64,000 bases of DNA from Candidatus Poribacteria bacterium (GTDB lineage Bacteria; Poribacteria; WGA-4E; PCPOR2b), in the NCBI GenBank assembly GCA_022826645.1, contig JAJDUM010000097.1:62001-126000 (forward strand), written 5' to 3'. The notes beneath the pieces were generated by a model, which saw only the letters and a program-made list of their open reading frames with translations, searched no databases and was not told the DNA's origin. Each line of letters opens with the position of its first letter. Position 1 is the first letter of the stretch. This document shows, in pieces, positions 8,018 to 18,001 of this stretch. The translations under genes and the position numbers were made by a program.

Positions 8018-9460
8018 ATGACACCAAGTGAAGTTGTTGCGTTTGCAAAAGAGAAAGAGGTCAAGATCGTTGACTTTAAATTCACAGATCTGCCTGGCAT
8101 GTGGCACCACTTTTCGATTCCATCGACAGAGTTCGAGGAAGATCTGTTTGAAGATGGACTCGGTTTTGACGGCTCAAGTATCCGTGGGTTCCAAGCGATT
8201 AATGAAAGCGACATGCTTCTTTTCCCTGACCCGGATACCGCCATTGTAGATCCGGTTTGCAAGATTCCGACACTTAGTCTTATCTGCAACATTAAGGATC
8301 CGATTACTCTGGAAAGCTATAGCCGAGACGTGCGATACATCGCTCAAAAAGCGGAAGCGTATCTGAAGACCACCGGAATAGCCGACACCAGCTATTGGGG
8401 ACCTGAAGCTGAATTTTTCGTGTTCAACGATGTTCGCTATTACCAAAATCAGCATTCGGCGTTTTATTCAGTTGATTCCGTTGAAGGAAGCTGGAATACT
8501 GGTAAAGGGACTTGGAATCCAAATACAGGCGACTATGATGGACCGAACCTTGGATACAAACCGCGTTACAAGGAAGGGTATTTCCCCGTTCCGCCATCGG
8601 ACACCCTGCAAGATATTCGATCTGAAATGATTCTCAAGATGATCGATTGCGGAGTTGATGTAGAGGTTCACCACCATGAGGTTGGTACCGGTGGTCAGGG
8701 CGAGATCGATCTCCGGTTTGATACCATGACCACCATAGGCGATAAGCTGGCGCTGTACAAGTACATCATCAAGAATACAGCCCGCGCCCACAACATGACG
8801 GCCACGTTTATGCCGAAACCGCTCTTTGAGGACAACGGTTCAGGTATGCACTGCCATCAGAGTTTATGGAAAGATGGGAAGAATATCTTCTATGATCCGC
8901 AGGGATATGCTGGGTTAAGTGAAGCTGCCCTATACTACGCTGGTGGTCTCCTTAAGCACTTGCCATCGTTGTGTGCTATTATTGCACCGACAACCAATTC
9001 TTACAAGCGGTTGGTGCCGGGGTATGAGGCACCGGTGAATCTTGCGTACTCGCAGAGAAACCGAAGTGCGTGTGTCCGCATTCCTACCTATTCCCAAAGC
9101 GAAAGAGCAAAACGACTGGAATTGCGTACACCAGATCCTTCCTGTAACGCATATCTTGCCTTTAGCGCAATGTTGATGGCGGGTCTTGACGGTATTCGGA
9201 ATCAGATTCACCCCGGTGAGCCGTTTGATAAAGATCTGTACGATCTGGAGCCGGAGGAACTGGCAGAAATCGAATCAACGCCAGGATCCTTAGCTGAGGC
9301 ACTTGATGCCTTAGAGGACGACCATGACTACCTGCTCGAAGGCGATGTAATCACGCAAGATGTGGTTGATACATGGATAGAGTATAAACGTGAAAACGAG
9401 GTCGATGCAGTCAACCTACGTCCGCATCCACACGAATTCCATCTCTACTATGATATTTAA
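8018..9460 (+). CDS. glnA: Type I glutamine synthetase
   Basis: Dodecameric cytoplasmic enzyme that makes glutamine from glutamate, ammonia and ATP. Recognisable motifs: [21 protein letters not shown] (metal-binding Glu), [50 protein letters not shown] and the [13 protein letters not shown] segment. Length 480 is typical of GSI-beta. Tyr408 lies in DLYDLEPEE, which matches the adenylylation site, so regulation by GlnE-type adenylylation is possible. The ATG is supported by AAGGAGAG. A PII gene lies 148 bp downstream, a common arrangement. Confidence 0.97.
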   Translation: MTPSEVVAFAKEKEVKIVDFKFTDLPGMWHHFSIPSTEFEEDLFEDGLGFDGSSIRGFQAINESDMLLFPDPDTAIVDPVCKIPTLSLICNIKDPITLESYSRDVRYIAQKAEAYLKTTGIADTSYWGPEAEFFVFNDVRYYQNQHSAFYSVDSVEGSWNTGKGTWNPNTGDYDGPNLGYKPRYKEGYFPVPPSDTLQDIRSEMILKMIDCGVDVEVHHHEVGTGGQGEIDLRFDTMTTIGDKLALYKYIIKNTARAHNMTATFMPKPLFEDNGSGMHCHQSLWKDGKNIFYDPQGYAGLSEAALYYAGGLLKHLPSLCAIIAPTTNSYKRLVPGYEAPVNLAYSQRNRSACVRIPTYSQSERAKRLELRTPDPSCNAYLAFSAMLMAGLDGIRNQIHPGEPFDKDLYDLEPEELAEIESTPGSLAEALDALEDDHDYLLEGDVITQDVVDTWIEYKRENEVDAVNLRPHPHEFHLYYDI

Positions 9461-9495
9461 TCAGTTAGATTTTTTTCCAGTAGATAACGATAAGG

Positions 9496-9549
9496 GTAAA
9501 GCGTAAAGCGTAAACTGTTAAGCAGGTTTCCTACGTTCTTACGCTTTAC
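9496..9549 (+). repeat. Inverted repeat between glnA and glnB
   Basis: GTAAAGCGTAA at 9496-9506 pairs perfectly with TTACGCTTTAC at 9539-9549. The left arm is itself partly doubled (AAAGCGTAAAGCGTAA). No T-run follows, so this is not a typical intrinsic terminator. It could weaken read-through between the two genes or be a short dispersed repeat. Confidence 0.6.
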
Positions 9550-9605
9550 TATATTCACAGGGTTGAAGGGTTGTGACCATCAGAGTTTGAACAAAGGAGA
9601 GATAA

Positions 9606-9947
<342 letters not shown>

Positions 9948-9970
9948 CCCCAAACCCCAATTCATGCGAA

Positions 9971-10030
9971 AGCACAATTGTAGGGGATAGTTCCTTGATT
10001 AGAGAGGGAGTTGTCCCCTATATTTGTGCT
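9971..10030 (+). repeat. Long imperfect hairpin after glnB
   Basis: AGCACAATTGTAGGGGA at 9971-9987 pairs imperfectly with TCCCCTATATTTGTGCT ending at 10030. The 60 bp structure starts 24 bp after the glnB stop. It lacks a terminal T-run, so it may be a palindromic repeat that also helps end the glnAB transcript. Confidence 0.5.
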
Positions 10031-10169
10031 CATTGTATCAATTCATCGTCTGCCCATCAATCTCGATTTCCTTTTCGAAGTTGCAAAGCCCCGCCTTTCC
10101 CACCTCCGCAGAACCTAACCATTGAAAATCCGTCGAATTGTCCTTAAAGTTAAATGCGCTCAACCTTTT

Positions 10170-10245
10170 GCTCCAGAGGAGCGTTATGTATATAGAAGCG
10201 CAATGCGACATACAGCCGCACCCAAAGAAGTGCTGTATGTATAGC
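10170..10245 (-). repeat. Two-hairpin dispersed repeat, divergent copy
   Basis: Read on the minus strand, this holds CTATACATACAGCAC..., a weak stem, then TATACATAAC and GCTCCTCTGGAGC (10170-10182). It is the same two-part layout as the copies at 24571, 25218, 25521, 27613 and 28944: a (C)TATANACAT box followed by a short GC stem, twice. The second stem here (GCAC..GTGC with possible G-U pairs) is the most divergent. It lies 110 bp before the ABC ATPase gene. Confidence 0.5.
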
Positions 10246-10263
10246 AAATACCCCAATTTTCGC

Positions 10264-10293
10264 TTGACGCTTTCTCACTTGAGATGCTATTAT
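10264..10293 (+). promoter_or_regulatory. Promoter for the Gld-type ABC operon
   Basis: TTGACG at 10264-10269 and TATTAT at 10288-10293 are 18 bp apart, about 60 bp upstream of the ABC ATPase ATG at 10355. It is the first plausible promoter for the group 10355-15577. Confidence 0.5.
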
Positions 10294-10354
10294 TTGTGCT
10301 TGTTTTGCCATTGTCAATCCTAGAAATTCAGATGGATAGAGGTGATCGTTAAGC

Positions 10355-11311
10355 ATGATTGAAGTGATAAATTTGACGAAACGGTATGGACCAACCGTTG
10401 CAGTAGATAATGTCTCCTTCGATGCGAAATCGGGAGAGGTCTTAGGATTCTTAGGTCCAAACGGAGCGGGCAAAACCACAACGATGCGTATCTTGACCTG
10501 CTACCTCTCAGCGGATGAGGGAACTGCGAAAGTCGATGGATATGACGTTTTTGAGGATTCCGTCGAAGTCCGTAAGCGGATTGGCTATCTGCCCGAAAGC
10601 GCGCCCCTCTATACAGATATGGGCGTTATCGACTATCTTAAATTTATCGCCCAAGTCCGGGACATTCCAAAGAGTCAACGCTCTCAGCGTATTAAAGATG
10701 TGGTCGATATCTGTGGACTTGAGAAGATGGTCCAAAAGGATGTCGGGGAACTCTCCAAAGGCTACCGCCAACGCCTCGGTTTGGCGCAAAGTCTAATTCA
10801 TGACCCGCCGATCCTTGTACTTGATGAGCCCACCTCCGGGCTTGACCCCAACCAGATTATCGAAATTCGGAATCTTATCCGGGAGATCGGCAAGGAGAAG
10901 ATGGTCATCTTCAGTACCCATATCCTGTCTGAAGTCTCCGCGACCTGTAGCCGGATTCTGATTATCAATGATGGAGAAATTGTTGCAAACGGCACGCCGG
11001 ACGAGTTGGCGGGGCGAGCACGAGGCGAAGAGGTTGTCCATATATCCATCCGAGGTTCACGCGAAGAGATCGAAGCAAAACTTGAAGAGTTAAGCCTCGT
11101 CTCAGACTTCAAACGGGTGAAATCCGATGATGACGCGTGTGCCTATCAGATTGTATCCCAAAAAGGACAGAACACCGCAGAGGAACTCTTCCATTTTGTG
11201 GTACAGAATCACTGGAGTTTGACAGAGTTGCGTCAAGAAGCGATTAGCCTTGAAGATGTCTTCCTGAAACTGACCGGCAACGAATCTGCAACCCAACCGA
11301 CCGACGTGTAA
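10355..11311 (+). CDS. ABC transporter ATP-binding protein (GldA/CcmA type)
   Basis: Cytoplasmic ATPase subunit of 318 residues. Walker A GPNGAGKT is at 34-41, the signature LSKGYRQRLGL starts at 133, Walker B LVLDEP with Asp157-Glu158, and the switch histidine is in FSTHILSEV. The C-terminal ~90 residues form the extra domain seen in drug- and gliding-type ATPases. Together with the permease (12164), GldG-like protein (12885) and DUF4340 protein (14567) it makes the four-part set known from GldAFG-like systems. The substrate is unknown; gliding itself cannot be inferred. Confidence 0.9.
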   Translation: MIEVINLTKRYGPTVAVDNVSFDAKSGEVLGFLGPNGAGKTTTMRILTCYLSADEGTAKVDGYDVFEDSVEVRKRIGYLPESAPLYTDMGVIDYLKFIAQVRDIPKSQRSQRIKDVVDICGLEKMVQKDVGELSKGYRQRLGLAQSLIHDPPILVLDEPTSGLDPNQIIEIRNLIREIGKEKMVIFSTHILSEVSATCSRILIINDGEIVANGTPDELAGRARGEEVVHISIRGSREEIEAKLEELSLVSDFKRVKSDDDACAYQIVSQKGQNTAEELFHFVVQNHWSLTELRQEAISLEDVFLKLTGNESATQPTDV

Positions 11312-11377
11312 AGCCAATCCGCTCCTGTCTCACCTTTAATACAATGCACAATTCCCCGATTTAGGAGGACGTTAATA

Positions 11378-12040
11378 GTGAGGATCGTGAAAGCCGATTT
11401 TGTAGGGGCGGCGTATCCACCCGGTACGGAAGTATCCTTTCCAACCCAGACGGGTGATACGCTGCACGGCACCGTTCAAAGATTGATGTCTCGGCGTGCA
11501 CAGGTGGCAACGAAGCAGGGAACGCTGTGGAACGTTCCGTACGGCGCTTTGACGGTGACGGATTCTATGGAAGTGTCCGCGATGTCGCTCATTGAGGTTG
11601 AAGCGATAGGGGAGCGATTAATTCAAACACACGAAGCCGAGAGTGGACTCAAAACGGGTTGGCAATTTGCGTTTGATCTCGCACCGGAGCGCGCGGGATC
11701 ATGCAGGTACGAGAGGAAACAGATCACGCTCTCTGTTACGTACTGCCTAAAAGCGTCTAAGGGAGAAATTGTTGATACGATCCTACATGAGATTGCACAT
11801 GCGATTGTCGGACCGAAGCACGGACACGATGCAACATGGAAGGCGGCAGCGCAGCGGATTGGATGCACCGCCGAACGGTGCCACCACGTCCAGCATACAC
11901 CTCCGCGTTGGCATGGAGGGTGTGGGTGTGGTCAGGAATGGAAGCGACAACGGTTGACACGACGTGCCAAAACATCGAGATGTTCGAAGTGCAAGAAACA
12001 TATTGAATGGAAGCGAGTGGGAATGGACTACCAAACATAA
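11378..12040 (+). CDS. SprT-like zinc metalloprotease domain protein
   Basis: A 220-residue protein with the SprT-type active site ILHEIAHAIVGPKHGHD: His137, Glu138 and His141 form HExxH, and a further His/Asp follows. The C terminus has a zinc ribbon (CGCG...CSKCKK), as in SprT/Spartan proteins. An N-terminal ~60 residues with a beta-rich look (GTEVSFPTQTGDTLHGTV) is extra. The GTG start follows TAGGAGG. The gene sits 66 bp after the ABC ATPase and 123 bp before the permease, so it splits a normally continuous set. Whether it serves the transporter or is a passenger is unknown. Confidence 0.85.
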   Translation: MRIVKADFVGAAYPPGTEVSFPTQTGDTLHGTVQRLMSRRAQVATKQGTLWNVPYGALTVTDSMEVSAMSLIEVEAIGERLIQTHEAESGLKTGWQFAFDLAPERAGSCRYERKQITLSVTYCLKASKGEIVDTILHEIAHAIVGPKHGHDATWKAAAQRIGCTAERCHHVQHTPPRWHGGCGCGQEWKRQRLTRRAKTSRCSKCKKHIEWKRVGMDYQT

Positions 12041-12163
12041 TCTACGCGCCAGAAAATTTGTCCTTCGGTCGTCTCGGTCATCCAAAGTGAAGCAAGGATT
12101 GAAAATCTTGCGATCGAGTTAAACTGTGGCGATTTTCAAGGAGGTAACACCAGAAAGAAGAAA

Positions 12164-12880
12164 ATGAACAACATCGCAGCAATTTTCAAGAAAGAGTTTA
12201 GAAGTTACTTTAATTCGCCTATCGCTTATATCTTTATCACATTTTTCCTCGCACTTTCCGCTTGGTTTTTCTTTCGGGGTTTTTTCCTCGTGGGGCAAGC
12301 TGTGATGAGGGGTTTCTTCACTTGGGTGCCGTGGATATTCCTTCTGTTTATACCGGCGGTCACTATGAAACTCTGGGCGGAAGAAAAGAAGATAGGCACG
12401 GTTGAAATCCTGATGACCCTTCCCATCAAGGATTATGAGGTGGTCATCGGAAAATACCTCGCCAGTTTTTGCCTGCTTGGGGTAACTATTCTGCTCTCCC
12501 TTTCCATACCCATCACCGTCGCCTACCTTGGGGAGCCAGATGGAGGTACCATCCTCGGAGGCTATATCGGTCTTTGTCTGATGGGCGGGGCTTATCTCGC
12601 CATTGGGATGTTCGCATCCACCATCACGGAAAACCAGATTGTCGCCTTTATCTTGGGCATTGTGATGTGTTTTGGACTACTAATCATCGGTGAAGATATC
12701 GTGCTTTTCAATGCGCCGAACTGGATTGTCCCGATTTTCAGTTATCTCGGTCTGGGTGCGCATTTCTCCAGCATTCTGAGGGGCGTCATTGACTCGCGGG
12801 ATCTCATCTATTACTTTTCCGTTATCGGATTTTTCCTTTATTTGAGCGTTCTGATGATTACAGTTCAGAAATGGAGATAG
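12164..12880 (+). CDS. ABC transporter permease (GldF-like)
   Basis: Integral membrane protein of 238 residues with about six helices. The N terminus AIFKKEFRSYFNSPIAYIFI is the classic start of ABC-2 permeases of the GldF/NosY type, and WAEEKKIGTVEILMTLPIKDYEVVIGKY is the conserved coupling region after helix 2. AAGGAGG precedes the ATG. It should pair with the ATPase at 10355. Its stop is 4 bp before the next start, so translation of the two is probably coupled. Confidence 0.9.
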   Translation: MNNIAAIFKKEFRSYFNSPIAYIFITFFLALSAWFFFRGFFLVGQAVMRGFFTWVPWIFLLFIPAVTMKLWAEEKKIGTVEILMTLPIKDYEVVIGKYLASFCLLGVTILLSLSIPITVAYLGEPDGGTILGGYIGLCLMGGAYLAIGMFASTITENQIVAFILGIVMCFGLLIIGEDIVLFNAPNWIVPIFSYLGLGAHFSSILRGVIDSRDLIYYFSVIGFFLYLSVLMITVQKWR

Positions 12881-12884
12881 AGCC

Positions 12885-14534
12885 ATGGCTGCAAAAACAC
12901 TGAAATATAGCGGCAACACACTCGCGTTTATTCTTGTCGTATTTGGCATTGTTGCATTAATAAATTTCCTGTCAAGTCGTCGTTTTATTCGCGCAGACCT
13001 CACAGCGGACAAGCGATATACAATCTCACAATCAACCAAAAATGTCCTCGATCGGTTGGACGATATTGTGACAATTGATGTCTATTTCTCACGGCAGCCG
13101 CCGCGTGTCGCCCAGATCCGTCAATCTGTCCGGGATATGCTTGATGAATATCGCGCCTTTTCCAAAAATTTGGAGATTAACTTTATTGACCCTGCGACAG
13201 GTGACGAGGCGCTAAAGCAGAAACTTCGCTTTATGGGAATTCCTGAAGTCCAAGTGAACGTCATTGAGAAGGACAAAGCGGAACTTGCGAACGTCTACAT
13301 GGGTATCGCCATCCTCTATGAGGATAAAAAGGAGGTCTTGCCTGTCGTCCAAACGACTAGCAATCTTGAATACGATCTGACCTCTGCTATTCTTAAAGTA
13401 ACAAGCACAGAGGTTAAAACAGTCGGCTTCCTCTCCGGTCACGATGAGATAGATGTATCTGATCAGGCGTTTGCTCCGCTGCGCCAGGAGTTGAGTCGGC
13501 AGTACGAAGTGAAAAACGTACCGATTGATGGAGGCAAAGCGATTGACGCCGATGTCGCAACGCTAATTATTGCGGGACCGAAAAAAGAGTTGACGGAGCG
13601 CGAAAAATACGAGATCGATCAGTTCATCATGCGGGGTGGGCGGGCACTTTTTCTAATCGATCCGATCCTTATCCAATACGAGGGTCTGAATGTAAGTCCT
13701 CTGAAAACAGGATTGAACGATCTCTTGGAACACTACGGTGTCAAACTCAACGATAACCTCGTGCTTGATGTCTCTATGGGTCAGTTGACCTATTCACAAG
13801 GTTTCATGACGGTATCAACAAGCTATGCCTACTTTATCAAGGTGATGAAGCAGTACCAATACCGTACAGGGGAGACTTCAGACGGATTATCGCAAGACAG
13901 TATTATTACTAACCAGCTGGAGAGCCTGATGTTCCCTTGGGCGGGGTCAATCGAACTACCGCCTCAAGGAGATGCCTCCATCGAAACAATCGCGCTTGCT
14001 AAGACCAGCAGAGGCGGATGGACGGCTCAGAGCCCCTATAACATCAACCCGACGAACCGCCAATTCCAACCGCCAGCTTCTGTGCAGCAGGTTCACACCG
14101 TTGCGGCATCGCTCTCAGGGGTGTTCAAGAGCTTTTATGCGGGTAAGGCTATCCCACCCGCTGAAGCTGCCGGATCCGAAGAAGGGATGGCAGCCAAACC
14201 TACTGAGGAGGAGCGAACGACAAAGACCGAGAGTGAAGCGACCCAGATTGTCGTGGTTGGGAACTCCCAATTTTTGCAGCAGGGACGTCCCGACGGTCAG
14301 CTCTTTTTCTTGAATACGGTGGACTGGCTCACCCTTGGTGAAGAACTGATCAACATAAGATCTCATGGTGCTACAGAGCGGCCATTGAAAGAGATTTCTG
14401 AAAGTGAGAAATTCTTCCTCAAATTCATAAGTATTGCCGGTGTGCCAATCCTCGTCGTAGCCTTTGGATTGGTTCGATTTATCTTGAGGAGGAGGGCAAA
14501 ACGGATGGTTGAAGCGTACGGATCTGCCTCGTAA
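12885..14534 (+). CDS. GldG-like ABC system substrate protein
   Basis: A 549-residue membrane-anchored protein of the GldG family (ABC-type uncharacterised transport system). It has an N-terminal helix (LAFILVVFGIVALINFL), a DLTADKRYTISQSTKNVL segment typical of the family, a large soluble part facing the periplasm, and a C-terminal helix (FISIAGVPILVVAFGLV) followed by RRRAKR. Residues about 425-450 form a low-complexity Glu/Thr-rich linker. It starts 4 bp after the permease. In GldAFG systems this protein works with the ATPase and permease; its molecular role is not settled. Confidence 0.87.
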   Translation: MAAKTLKYSGNTLAFILVVFGIVALINFLSSRRFIRADLTADKRYTISQSTKNVLDRLDDIVTIDVYFSRQPPRVAQIRQSVRDMLDEYRAFSKNLEINFIDPATGDEALKQKLRFMGIPEVQVNVIEKDKAELANVYMGIAILYEDKKEVLPVVQTTSNLEYDLTSAILKVTSTEVKTVGFLSGHDEIDVSDQAFAPLRQELSRQYEVKNVPIDGGKAIDADVATLIIAGPKKELTEREKYEIDQFIMRGGRALFLIDPILIQYEGLNVSPLKTGLNDLLEHYGVKLNDNLVLDVSMGQLTYSQGFMTVSTSYAYFIKVMKQYQYRTGETSDGLSQDSIITNQLESLMFPWAGSIELPPQGDASIETIALAKTSRGGWTAQSPYNINPTNRQFQPPASVQQVHTVAASLSGVFKSFYAGKAIPPAEAAGSEEGMAAKPTEEERTTKTESEATQIVVVGNSQFLQQGRPDGQLFFLNTVDWLTLGEELINIRSHGATERPLKEISESEKFFLKFISIAGVPILVVAFGLVRFILRRRAKRMVEAYGSAS

Positions 14535-14566
14535 GGTCCGGCTTCATCTTTAATTCAGGTGATATT

Positions 14567-15577
14567 ATGAAAATAAAACAACTTTTGGTCTTAATTGGTG
14601 TGCTTGTCGTCTTAGGCTTGCTGGTTTTGGTTTTGGAGAATCCGTTTGGCAAAAGCGAGCAGCAGAAGAAGGTTGAGAGCGCGGAGCTTCTGTTTCCATT
14701 TTTCGATAAGGAGGTTGTGGTGAAAATCGAGGTCATTGCCGCACTTGGGCTGACAACCACGGCGCTTGTTAAACAGAACGATCAGTGGCTTGTGGAATCG
14801 ATGGATAACTATCCTGCCGATCAGAAGGCTGTTGGGGAATTGCTCGACAAGGTTGCCGAAATGAAGACGCTTCAACGTGTCTCCTCGAACCCGAAGAAAC
14901 AGGCGGTCTTTCAGGTTGATAGTTCCGGCACCGAAGCTAAACTCATCGATGCGAGTGGCAACCTCCTCGTACATCTCTTCGCTGGAAAAACGACGCCAGA
15001 AATTTTCAATAGCTACGTCCGTGCCGCAGACTCGGACGATGTCTATATCGTCTCGGGTCACCTGAAATCGACTTTCGATAAAGGTTATCGCTCGTGGCGG
15101 GATCGGTCGATCTTTGCGTTTCTTAAAGAGGATGTGACCCACCTGTCCATTAGATCGGAGGAGGAGGAGATCGAGCTTCAGGTTGACGCTGCGGGAGAAT
15201 GGCAGATGCTCAAACCACTTGTTTCTGCTGCCAATAGAACGGAGGTTGAGGAGATCACGGACCTGATGAGTTCGTTGGAGACCGACGATTTTCCAGAGTC
15301 TAAGAACCTCTCGGAGTATGGGCTTGACGTGCCGATGGCGTCCATCACTGCCACGCTCAGAGATGGGGCAGCACAAACGCTCCTGATCGGGGCGGAGGAG
15401 ACCGGGGCACATTACGTGAAACGGGAGGACAAAGCCCAGATCTTTGAACTGAACAAGACGCGTGTGGACAAACTCATCAAAAAGTCCATGGATCTGGAGG
15501 GGGAAACCCCTGCCCCAGAATCTGACGGCGAAAGCGGTTCCGAGATACAAATACAGGGCGTGGGAGAAGGTGAGTAA
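14567..15577 (+). CDS. DUF4340 domain-containing protein
   Basis: A 336-residue protein with one N-terminal membrane helix (LLVLIGVLVVLGLLVLVL) and a periplasmic part with two repeated beta-rich halves, each with a WLVES- or WQMLKPL-type strand. This is the usual form of DUF4340 proteins, which are encoded after GldG-like genes. The tail is acidic and Glu/Gly-rich. It begins 32 bp after the GldG-like gene and ends the operon; the next gene is convergent. Function unknown, probably part of the same envelope complex. Confidence 0.8.
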   Translation: MKIKQLLVLIGVLVVLGLLVLVLENPFGKSEQQKKVESAELLFPFFDKEVVVKIEVIAALGLTTTALVKQNDQWLVESMDNYPADQKAVGELLDKVAEMKTLQRVSSNPKKQAVFQVDSSGTEAKLIDASGNLLVHLFAGKTTPEIFNSYVRAADSDDVYIVSGHLKSTFDKGYRSWRDRSIFAFLKEDVTHLSIRSEEEEIELQVDAAGEWQMLKPLVSAANRTEVEEITDLMSSLETDDFPESKNLSEYGLDVPMASITATLRDGAAQTLLIGAEETGAHYVKREDKAQIFELNKTRVDKLIKKSMDLEGETPAPESDGESGSEIQIQGVGEGE

Positions 15578-15583
15578 CTTCCG

Positions 15584-16822
15584 CTACGACAGTATGAGGA
15601 CCTCTTCTTGAGCGGGGAGGGTTGTCACAATGACGCCTTCGGGTGTGAGATCTTTTATAAAAACGTTAATCTCGCTCCTAACGCCGAAACTGGGCAGGTA
15701 GATTCCCGGTTCAATCGAGAAGGAGATACCGGGGATCAAAGCACGCTCATCTCTCGTTTCCAGATTGTCGATATTGACGCTGTTGCCGTGTATCTCCGTG
15801 CCGAGGCTGTGCCCGGTCCGGTGAATGAAAAACTCGCCATATCCCCTCTGCGTTATGTAACTTCGCACTAAATCATCGACAGCATAGCCGTAGACCGCTT
15901 CGTCCGCTGCAAAACTCTCACGAATAAACCCAATAGCGAGATCCCGTGCATCCCGAACAATCTCGAATACGTCGAGATAACGTTGGGGCGGGTTATTACC
16001 TGCGTAGGCAACCCATGTCGTGTCCGCATAGACAGCGTCCGGCGCCTTCTGCTTTGCCCATAGGTCGATCAGGATGCAATCCTCCAGTTGGATAGGTTGA
16101 TGTTGATCCGCTGTCGGATAATAGTGCGGATCACTGGCTTTGGCGTTGACCGCCACAATCGGAGGGTGTCCCGGTATCAAGTCCTCGGCGTCAAGGCGGT
16201 CCATGATGAAACGTTGTACATCGTACTCCGTGACCGGCACTTGATCGCGCAGCTGCACCCCCAACCACTCAAACGCTTCGTCTTTGATCTCCAAGATTAA
16301 ACGTGCTGATTCCTGATGTCCAACAAACTGATCCGCGGTCCAACGCGCTTCGGACAGTTGCACCAGATCTGCTGAAGATACCACTTCAACCCCCAAGGAA
16401 CGAATAAACTCAACTGTGCCGGCGTCCACCCTCGAAACGTAAGGAATAGCGGCAAAGGGAGAATACTCCATTGCAACCCGATGACTACCTTCGAGGATGG
16501 CTTCCATCTCACGGTGTAGTTCACCCCAATCGGTGTAGGTCCTGACTTCGCCGGGGACATTGGCAAAGTGAGAAACCTCAATGCGGTGTGCCAGCCATAT
16601 CGGGAGACCCTCCGATGGAACGTAACAGAACCAACGTCGGGTGATACCGGGATCATTGATGCCGGCGACGCTTCGTGCGATTGGGTTTGAGCCCCGGAAA
16701 TCGCACAGCAACCAACCGTCAAGTTGCTTGGAATCTCGATCTTTGCGTCGAGAATGCTTTGAATTCCGAGGGGATTTGCCGCGCTTCTCAGTGAGGAAAT
16801 GTTGAATTTCATTAATATTCAT
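15584..16822 (-). CDS. M24 family metallopeptidase (Xaa-Pro peptidase-like)
   Basis: Cytoplasmic pita-bread metallopeptidase of 412 residues. The expected metal ligands are visible in order: Asp in ILIDLWAK, Asp in VYADTTW, His in FIHRTGHSLG, Glu in SIEPGIY and Glu in RSEINVF. The N-terminal creatinase-like domain is present. Residues about 15-32 are an unusual basic insertion (KSPRNSKHSRRKDRDSK) compared with relatives. The start overlaps the stop of the upstream Gfo/Idh/MocA gene by one base, so the two are an operon. Family members cleave N-terminal residues before proline; the real substrate is unknown. Confidence 0.88.
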   Translation of the reverse strand: MNINEIQHFLTEKRGKSPRNSKHSRRKDRDSKQLDGWLLCDFRGSNPIARSVAGINDPGITRRWFCYVPSEGLPIWLAHRIEVSHFANVPGEVRTYTDWGELHREMEAILEGSHRVAMEYSPFAAIPYVSRVDAGTVEFIRSLGVEVVSSADLVQLSEARWTADQFVGHQESARLILEIKDEAFEWLGVQLRDQVPVTEYDVQRFIMDRLDAEDLIPGHPPIVAVNAKASDPHYYPTADQHQPIQLEDCILIDLWAKQKAPDAVYADTTWVAYAGNNPPQRYLDVFEIVRDARDLAIGFIRESFAADEAVYGYAVDDLVRSYITQRGYGEFFIHRTGHSLGTEIHGNSVNIDNLETRDERALIPGISFSIEPGIYLPSFGVRSEINVFIKDLTPEGVIVTTLPAQEEVLILS

Positions 16823-17970
16823 TAATCCCTCCTCTGTTGTCGCATCTGTTCCATATACTGTTCCCTGCCTAAAATATTTTTCTTATAATGCCACCGCGAC
16901 TGCTGGGGCTGCATTACAAGGCTTCGATCCTCAATAGGAAACTTGACAGGGGTGTGCCCCCGTCGATGAGATTCCCTCAAGCCGATGGCTATCTCTAACG
17001 CATGGCGCAGATCATCCCCGGTCGTTACCTTGAGCGGGACACCCGTTTCCAGTGAATCGACAATCGATTGGACAATGACTTTCATCGGTATCCCCGGATC
17101 GCGCCATCCCTCATCATCGTAACCCCGTTCCGTCGCGTCGTATTCCTCAAACACCCCTTCGACTTCCCTAAGTTGGGCGGGACCCCGTTCCGTGTTATCG
17201 TTCTTCAATAGATGTAGTCCCAAGCCGGTGTTGTTCCAGTTATATATCACTCCCTGAGAACCGATTATCTCAATCCCTTTCCACCCGATATCTTTGTAGT
17301 TGCTGAAACACTCAACCCCGTTGGTGAAACGGATATAGCCGCCGATATTCCCGAATCCGGTCGTGGCGTCGTCGTACGGATGTTCGTGGTCGCTGAAGGG
17401 ATCGCCGTCCACCCAACCGATAACCCAATCGACGGGCGCCTTGCCTGCAAACTTTCGGACTAAGTTAAGTCCATGACACCCACCCTGATTGTTGACGCTG
17501 TACAGGTTAATCCGCTGGACTTCGCCTATCTCGCCCGCTGCAACCAGTTCATAGGCTTTCTGGTAGTCCGGATGGCTTGAGATGACAACCCCTGCGGCTA
17601 AGTAGACCCCATGCGATTCGCACGCTCCCACCATGCGGTCGGCATCTGCGAGGCTTGCGGTGAGCGGCTTTTCGCAGAAAATCGCTTTGACACCCGCTTC
17701 CGCTGAAGCGACAACGGCATCGGCGTTCGGTCGGACCGGCAAGACCGGCATCGCAATATCGATCTGTTCGTTCTGGAACATCTCGTCGAAACTGTTGTAT
17801 CCCGGAACATTGAAACGCTTACAACCTAATTCCAGATTTTCGGGATCGGTGTCGGCGATGGCGACAACTCCGCACAACGGATGCATGTCGAAGGCACGGG
17901 CGCGACCGGTTCCTGCTCTCCCGCAGCCGATTACGCCAACACGATATTTGGGATTTTTGACATCACTCAT
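16822..17970 (-). CDS. Gfo/Idh/MocA family oxidoreductase
   Basis: NAD(P)-dependent sugar or cyclitol dehydrogenase family, 382 residues. The Rossmann motif VGVIGCGRAGTGRARAF is at the N terminus, Asp in IADTDPENL follows the second strand, and the catalytic EKP motif (CEKPLTAS) is near residue 97. The C-terminal alpha/beta domain is complete. It overlaps the M24 peptidase gene by one base and follows an EamA transporter gene on the same strand, suggesting small-molecule uptake and metabolism. The substrate cannot be predicted. Confidence 0.9.
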   Translation of the reverse strand: MSDVKNPKYRVGVIGCGRAGTGRARAFDMHPLCGVVAIADTDPENLELGCKRFNVPGYNSFDEMFQNEQIDIAMPVLPVRPNADAVVASAEAGVKAIFCEKPLTASLADADRMVGACESHGVYLAAGVVISSHPDYQKAYELVAAGEIGEVQRINLYSVNNQGGCHGLNLVRKFAGKAPVDWVIGWVDGDPFSDHEHPYDDATTGFGNIGGYIRFTNGVECFSNYKDIGWKGIEIIGSQGVIYNWNNTGLGLHLLKNDNTERGPAQLREVEGVFEEYDATERGYDDEGWRDPGIPMKVIVQSIVDSLETGVPLKVTTGDDLRHALEIAIGLRESHRRGHTPVKFPIEDRSLVMQPQQSRWHYKKNILGREQYMEQMRQQRRD

Positions 17971-18001
17971 AATTGCTTATGTCTCCATGGCGAACACCGT
18001 T

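Noticed and set aside
9496-9549. Intrinsic terminator after glnA
   Set aside because: There is a good stem but no T-run after either arm, so it is listed only as an inverted repeat.
14612-15550. 312-codon minus-strand frame opposite the DUF4340 gene
   Set aside because: It is a shadow of a real gene: it has no ribosome site, no domain and lies fully within the coding region.
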